NCBI GenBank assembly: GCA_002493305.1
Contig: DKYJ01000032.1
Span: 6,197-14,612 of the forward strand
DNA length: 8,416 bases
Reading direction: 5' to 3'
Source of the DNA: Clostridiales bacterium UBA7103
Lineage (GTDB): Bacteria; Bacillota; Clostridia; Oscillospirales; Oscillospiraceae
In this document: positions 4,876 through 8,416 of the stretch, one piece after another
How positions within the stretch are numbered: the first letter of the stretch is position 1
How the letters are laid out: each line of letters begins with the position of its first letter
Program-made: the position numbers and the translations under genes
The notes under the pieces: generated by a model
The model's database searches: none
Seen by the model: only the letters and a program-made list of their open reading frames with translations
What the model was told of the DNA's origin: nothing

Positions 4876-4920
4876 TAATTTGATATCTGCCACGAGGATC
4901 GGCTTATTTCTCCGTGTGCT

Positions 4921-7500
4921 TCACCTGCACACCAATTCGCCGTTTTCCTCGTCCACGACGATGGTTGAACCTGCGGCCATGTCGCCGGCGATGATGGCGC
5001 GGGCAATGAGCGTCTCGACGCTGCTCTGGAGATACCGGCGCAGGGGACGCGCGCCGTAGAGCGGGTCATAGCCGCGGGAGATGATGAGCTGCTTTGCGTT
5101 CTCGGTCAGCTCCAGCTTGAGAGACTTGTCGGCAAGCCTTGAGCGCAGACCTTCTATCATGATGTCGATAATGCCGCTGAGGTTCTCTCTCGTGAGCGGG
5201 CGGAACATCACCGTCTCGTCAAGCCGGTTTAAAAACTCCGGGCGGAATGACCGGCGCAGCTCCGCCATGACGGCCTGCTGAGCGTCAATGCTTATCTCGC
5301 CGCTGTCGGTGATGCCCTCCAGCAAATACTGGCTGCCGAGGTTCGAGGTGAGGATAATGATAGTGTTCTTGAAGTCCACCGTGCGCCCCTGCGAGTCGGT
5401 TATGCGCCCGTCGTCCAGAATTTGCAGCAGGATGTTGAAAACATCGGGGTGCGCCTTTTCGATCTCGTCAAACAGCACCACGCTGTACGGCTTGCGCCGC
5501 ACGGCCTCAGTGAGCTGGCCGCCCTCGTCATAGCCCACATAGCCCGGAGGCGCGCCGATGAGCCGGGAGACGGAGAACTTCTCCATATACTCGGTCATGT
5601 CAATGCGTACGATGTTATGCTCATCATCAAACAGGCTCTGCGCCAGCGACTTTGCAAGCTCCGTCTTGCCTACGCCTGTCGGGCCGAGGAACAGGAAGGA
5701 GCCGATGGGACGGTTGGGGTCGGATATGCCCGCGCGGGAGCGGAGAATGGCCTCCGTCACGCGCTGCACAGCCTCGTCCTGACCTACCACGCGCCGGTGG
5801 AGGTATTCGTCCATATGCAGCAGCTTCTCCCGCTCGCCCTCCATGAGCTTGGAAACGGGTATCCCCGTCCAGCGGGCGACGATGCCGGAGATCTCCTCTG
5901 CGGTCACGGTGTCGCGCACCATGGTGTTCTTCGAACCTTCGGCGGAGAGCCTTTCAGCCTCTTCCAGCTTCTTTTCAAGCTCCGGAAGGTCGGAGTATTT
6001 CAGCCGCGCCGCCGTCTCGTACTCATAGCGCCGCTGGGCGTTTTCGATGTCGGCGTGTACCTGCTCTATCCGGGCCTTGAGCTTCTTCACCTCGTCCACG
6101 CTGTTCTTCTCGCTCTCCCAGCGGGACTTCATGGCGTTGAACTCGTCCTTGAGGTTTGCCAGCTCCTCCCGCAGCTTGGTAAGCCGCTCCTGGCTGAGCC
6201 TGTCCTCCTCCTTCTTGAGCGCCATTTCCTCGATCTCAAGCTGCATTATCTTCCGGCGCACATCGTCCAGCTCTGAGGGCATGGAGTCGATCTCTGTGCG
6301 TATCTGGGCGCAGGCCTCGTCCACAAGGTCAATGGCCTTGTCGGGGAGAAAGCGGTCAGTGATGTAGCGGTTGGAGAGCGTTGCCGCCGCGACAAGGGCG
6401 CTGTCGTGTATGCGCACGCCGTGGTATACCTCGTAGCGCTCCTTCAGCCCGCGCAGAATGGATATCGTGTCCTCAACAGAGGGCTCGTCTATCTGCACCG
6501 GCTGGAAGCGGCGCTCAAGCGCGGCGTCCTTCTCGATATACTTGCGGTATTCGTCCAGCGTGGTCGCGCCGATGCAATGCAGCTCACCGCGTGCAAGCAT
6601 CGGCTTTAAGAGGTTGCCCGCGTCCATGCTGCCCTCGGTCTTGCCTGCGCCAACAATAGTGTGCAGCTCGTCTATAAACAGGATTATCCCGCCCTCGGAG
6701 CGGCGTATCTCCTCCAAAACGGCCTTGAGCCGCTCCTCAAACTCGCCCCGGTACTTTGCCCCGGCGATGAGCGCGCCCATGTCGAGGGAGAAAATAGTCT
6801 TGCCCTTCAGACCCTCCGGCACATCGCCGCTTACTATACGCTGGGCAAGCCCCTCGGCCACTGCCGTCTTGCCGACGCCCGGCTCGCCGATGAGCACGGG
6901 GTTGTTTTTCGTCTTGCGGGAGAGAATACGGATGACATTGCGTATCTCGCTGTCACGGCCGATAACGGGGTCTAACTTATTTTCCCGCGCCCGCTGCACC
7001 AGATCCGTGCCGTATTTTGCCAGCGCGTCATAGGTGCTCTCCGGGTTGTCGCCTGTGACGGGGGCGGACTTCACCTTGTTCAGTGCGGCGGTGAAAGCGG
7101 ATTTTGTGATCCCGTGGTCGGCGAAAATGCGCTTTATCGCGGGGGTCGCGGCGGCAAAAATGCCGATCATCATATGCTCCACGGAGACATACTCGTCGCC
7201 CATGGACTTTGCGGCCTTTTCAGCCGCCGTGATGACGCGGTTTGCCTCCGGGGAGAGGTATACCTCCGCGTCCCCACCCACCTTGGGCAGAGCACCGATG
7301 GCGCTGTCAAGCTCCGCTAAAAGCTGGTTGCAGTCAACGCCCATTTTTTCCAGCAGCGAGGGGATAAGCCCGCCGTCCTGATCCACAAGGGCGTAGAGCA
7401 GATGCTCCGGCATAATGTAGTTGTTGCGGCTCTCCTGAGCCATGGCCTGCGCGGTCTGCACCGCTTCAAGGGTCTTTTGTGTGTAATTTTGAGCGTTCAT
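4921..7500 (-). CDS. clpB: ATP-dependent chaperone / protein disaggregase ClpB
   Basis: ClpB is a hexameric cytosolic AAA+ machine that, with DnaK, pulls polypeptides out of aggregates after heat or other stress. The 859 residues are full length. Order: Clp_N double repeat (about 1-145); first AAA+ domain with Walker A GEPGVGKT (205-212), pore loop KYRGEFEE (249-256) and Walker B ILFIDE (273-278); a long coiled-coil M domain (about 405-525) that separates ClpB from ClpC; second AAA+ domain with GPTGVGKT (606-613), pore loop GYVGYDEGG (653-661), Walker B VVLFDE (674-679) and sensor-2 GAR (816-818). No ClpP-binding IGF-type loop was noticed. ATG 7500 follows AAAGGAGTG. It begins 24 bp after the upstream ribbon-helix-helix gene and is probably co-transcribed with it. 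I see no CIRCE element or CtsR heptad repeat upstream of the pair. Confidence 0.98.
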   Translation of the reverse strand: MNAQNYTQKTLEAVQTAQAMAQESRNNYIMPEHLLYALVDQDGGLIPSLLEKMGVDCNQLLAELDSAIGALPKVGGDAEVYLSPEANRVITAAEKAAKSMGDEYVSVEHMMIGIFAAATPAIKRIFADHGITKSAFTAALNKVKSAPVTGDNPESTYDALAKYGTDLVQRARENKLDPVIGRDSEIRNVIRILSRKTKNNPVLIGEPGVGKTAVAEGLAQRIVSGDVPEGLKGKTIFSLDMGALIAGAKYRGEFEERLKAVLEEIRRSEGGIILFIDELHTIVGAGKTEGSMDAGNLLKPMLARGELHCIGATTLDEYRKYIEKDAALERRFQPVQIDEPSVEDTISILRGLKERYEVYHGVRIHDSALVAAATLSNRYITDRFLPDKAIDLVDEACAQIRTEIDSMPSELDDVRRKIMQLEIEEMALKKEEDRLSQERLTKLREELANLKDEFNAMKSRWESEKNSVDEVKKLKARIEQVHADIENAQRRYEYETAARLKYSDLPELEKKLEEAERLSAEGSKNTMVRDTVTAEEISGIVARWTGIPVSKLMEGEREKLLHMDEYLHRRVVGQDEAVQRVTEAILRSRAGISDPNRPIGSFLFLGPTGVGKTELAKSLAQSLFDDEHNIVRIDMTEYMEKFSVSRLIGAPPGYVGYDEGGQLTEAVRRKPYSVVLFDEIEKAHPDVFNILLQILDDGRITDSQGRTVDFKNTIIILTSNLGSQYLLEGITDSGEISIDAQQAVMAELRRSFRPEFLNRLDETVMFRPLTRENLSGIIDIMIEGLRSRLADKSLKLELTENAKQLIISRGYDPLYGARPLRRYLQSSVETLIARAIIAGDMAAGSTIVVDEENGELVCR

Positions 7501-7524
7501 TTTTCCACACTCCTTTGTGCCATA

Positions 7525-8172
7525 TTATATATGAAGGGACGCGGCGGCCAAATCTGAGTAATAGGCGCTCTCCACATCGCGGGGGTTGAGCCTGCCGCTG
7601 ATGTAACCCTTCATCATTCTGTCGAAAAATTTGATATAGTCCGAGATTGCCCCGGCCAGCTCCTCCGCCGTACAGTCGCGCTCAGGCATGGCCATGCTGC
7701 GGGTAAAGCGCCCGTCATAAAGGGCGTAGTCCAGCTTCTGCCCGATGAGCGGGGCGAGGTATGCGTCCTCAATGCGCTTCCACAGGCGGAAAAACTCACT
7801 CATCACGGTGAGCAGCGCGGCCGACTGCGTGCGGAACACCACCGACAGCTCACCGATGCCGCCCTCGCCGCCACGGTACAGCTCCACCTCGTACTTTACA
7901 GTCGGGCGGTATTTGTATTCAAGGGAGCTTTTGAGCGACATGCTGAAGGTGTTCGGCGCGAAAAATGGCACAAGCTCCCGCGAAGGGCTCATTATCTGCT
8001 CAATGGCGGAGAGAACATCGTTTATCCGCCGCTCCGGGGTGGTATAGTTGACATACTCCGCCAAAATCTGATTGATAAGGCTTGAGCGGTTTGTGCCCAT
8101 GCGGTGAGCCAGCGCGTCCACCTCCCGCACGACATCCTCATTGAGCATCAGGCTGTACAAGGTTTTCTTCAT
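7525..8172 (-). CDS. Ribbon-helix-helix domain protein of unknown function, co-transcribed with clpB
   Basis: I do not recognise a named family for the whole protein. The first 45 or so of 215 residues look like a ribbon-helix-helix DNA-binding fold: strand KTLYSLML (3-10), helix EDVVREVDALAHRMG (12-26), then TNRSSLINQILAEYV (27-41), the usual second helix with its N-terminal N-x-S cap. The remaining 170 residues form a soluble domain with likely beta strands (KYEVELYRGG, GELSVVFRT) and helices (SEFFRLWKRIEDAYLAPLIG; AEELAGAISDYIKFFDRMMKGYISG). The latter part may bind a ligand or partner. The start at ATG 8172 is supported by AAAGGAA 7 nt upstream; ATG 8196 in the same frame lacks one. clpB starts 24 bp downstream. 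It has its own strong promoter and palindromes upstream. A role as regulator of clpB or of itself is inferred, not shown. Confidence 0.85.
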   Translation of the reverse strand: MKKTLYSLMLNEDVVREVDALAHRMGTNRSSLINQILAEYVNYTTPERRINDVLSAIEQIMSPSRELVPFFAPNTFSMSLKSSLEYKYRPTVKYEVELYRGGEGGIGELSVVFRTQSAALLTVMSEFFRLWKRIEDAYLAPLIGQKLDYALYDGRFTRSMAMPERDCTAEELAGAISDYIKFFDRMMKGYISGRLNPRDVESAYYSDLAAASLHI

Positions 8173-8223
8173 AGGTGTGTTCCTTTCTTTGTCCATATCT
8201 GTATGCTTTCTTTTTCTGTAAAT

Positions 8224-8252
8224 AATATACTCCCGGGCAAAAATGTTGTCAA
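8224..8252 (-). promoter_or_regulatory. Strong sigma-A promoter of the ribbon-helix-helix/clpB unit
   Basis: On the minus strand: -35 TTGACA (8252-8247, perfect), 17-bp spacer, -10 TATATT (8229-8224, one mismatch), within an AT-rich upstream region that could act as an UP element. The predicted start near 8217 leaves a leader of about 45 nt. The near-consensus boxes imply that repression is needed if clpB is stress-regulated here. Confidence 0.88.
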
Positions 8253-8267
8253 GATATTTATATAAAT

Positions 8268-8281
8268 TAATTTGCAAATTA
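8268..8281. promoter_or_regulatory. 14-bp perfect palindrome, candidate operator
   Basis: TAATTTGCAAATTA reads the same on both strands. Its nearer edge is 16 bp upstream of the -35 box of the ribbon-helix-helix/clpB promoter. It shares half-site sequence with the palindrome at 8298-8312. Binding by the adjacent ribbon-helix-helix protein is a hypothesis. Confidence 0.55.
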
Positions 8282-8297
8282 TATATGAACGAGGAGC

Positions 8298-8312
8298 GCA
8301 AAATAATTTTGC
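8298..8312. promoter_or_regulatory. Second palindrome, GCAAAAT-A-ATTTTGC, candidate operator
   Basis: A perfect 7-bp inverted repeat around one base, centred 30.5 bp (about three helical turns) from the palindrome at 8268-8281 and 22 bp before the -35 of the tRNA promoter. Its arms (TAATTTTGC, GCAAAATA) are near copies of the first palindrome's TAATTTGC/GCAAATTA. Confidence 0.5.
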
Positions 8313-8334
8313 TGAAATAAGTCTGTCCCCCGCC

Positions 8335-8363
8335 TTGATTTTCCCGCCGCTTTCGGATATAAT
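8335..8363 (+). promoter_or_regulatory. Promoter of tRNA-Ser
   Basis: -35 TTGATT (8335-8340), 17-bp spacer, -10 TATAAT (8358-8363, perfect). Predicted start near 8370, a few bases before the mature tRNA 5' end. Divergent from the ribbon-helix-helix/clpB promoter. Confidence 0.85.
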
Positions 8364-8376
8364 CATTAAGCTATAT

Positions 8377-8416
8377 GCAGCGGTATCGAAGTGGTTATAA
8401 CGGCCCTGACTCGAAA
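8377..8416 (+). tRNA. tRNA-Ser(CGA), 5' half (cut by window edge)
   Basis: The 5' acceptor strand GCAGCGG (8377-8383) is followed by T8-A9, a D arm containing GAAGTGGTTATAACGG, the 5' anticodon stem CCTGA (8405-8409) and the loop CTCGAAA (8410-8416) with anticodon CGA at 8412-8414. That decodes serine UCG. The window stops exactly at the end of the anticodon loop, so the matching stem strand, the long variable arm expected for serine and the T arm cannot be checked. Acceptor pairing with the 3' end is also unseen. Confidence 0.82.

Noticed and set aside
5422..6276. Long plus-strand open frame (284 codons) opposite clpB
   Set aside because: It is antisense to the conserved ClpB coding sequence, has low-complexity leucine/arginine/alanine content typical of a shadow frame in GC-rich DNA, and shows no ribosome-binding site.
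8173..8267. CIRCE or CtsR operator at the ribbon-helix-helix/clpB promoter
   Set aside because: Neither the TTAGCACTC-N9-GAGTGCTAA pattern nor GGTCAAA heptad repeats are present.
1..8416. Mobile element, CRISPR array, prophage or defence island
   Set aside because: No transposase, integrase, repeat-spacer array or phage-like gene was seen; gene content and order are ordinary chromosomal Firmicutes.

Overview
This window looks like chromosomal DNA from a low-to-mid-GC Gram-positive anaerobe of the class Clostridia, most likely in or near the Oscillospirales. That placement rests on the gene order rpmG-secE-nusG-rplK-rplA, a short single-membrane-span SecE, strong AGGAGG ribosome-binding sites with occasional GTG and TTG starts, a yjdF gene behind a yjdF-type riboswitch, and fairly GC-rich coding DNA with AT-rich regulatory gaps. 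The taxonomy is an inference; no rRNA is present.

Layout. (1) 1-2108, minus strand: a ribosomal and secretion operon reading rpmG (L33), secE, nusG, rplK (L11), rplA (L1, cut by the left edge), driven by a strong sigma-A promoter at 2080-2108. The rplK-rplA gap holds a small two-helix element that is a candidate L1 autoregulatory site. (2) 2141-4106, plus strand: folC (folylpolyglutamate/dihydrofolate synthase) and ruvX (YqgF), from a promoter that diverges from the rpmG promoter. About 220 nt of structured, repeat-bearing leader precede folC. (3) 4107-4291: two strong hairpins end the plus-strand unit. The second overlaps the 3' end of the convergent yjdF gene. (4) 4269-4807, minus strand: yjdF and its riboswitch, with a visible anti-Shine-Dalgarno that can pair either with the aptamer closing helix or with the ribosome-binding site. 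(5) 4921-8172, minus strand: clpB, the AAA+ disaggregase, preceded after only 24 bp by a 215-residue ribbon-helix-helix protein of unknown function. The pair has a near-perfect promoter and two AT-rich palindromes upstream. No clear terminator or promoter lies between clpB and yjdF, so readthrough is possible. (6) 8335-8416, plus strand: promoter and 5' half of a tRNA-Ser(CGA), divergent from the ribbon-helix-helix/clpB unit and cut by the right edge.

Most genes are housekeeping: translation, transcription elongation, Sec export, folate polyglutamylation, rRNA/DNA processing and protein disaggregation. The less ordinary points are the unnamed DNA-binding-type protein co-transcribed with clpB where CtsR- or HrcA-type control might be expected, its palindromic upstream sites, the folC leader with its repeated GGAGYGAAGCGGR motif, and the switch geometry of the yjdF leader. 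I see no mobile element, CRISPR array, phage gene or defence system.
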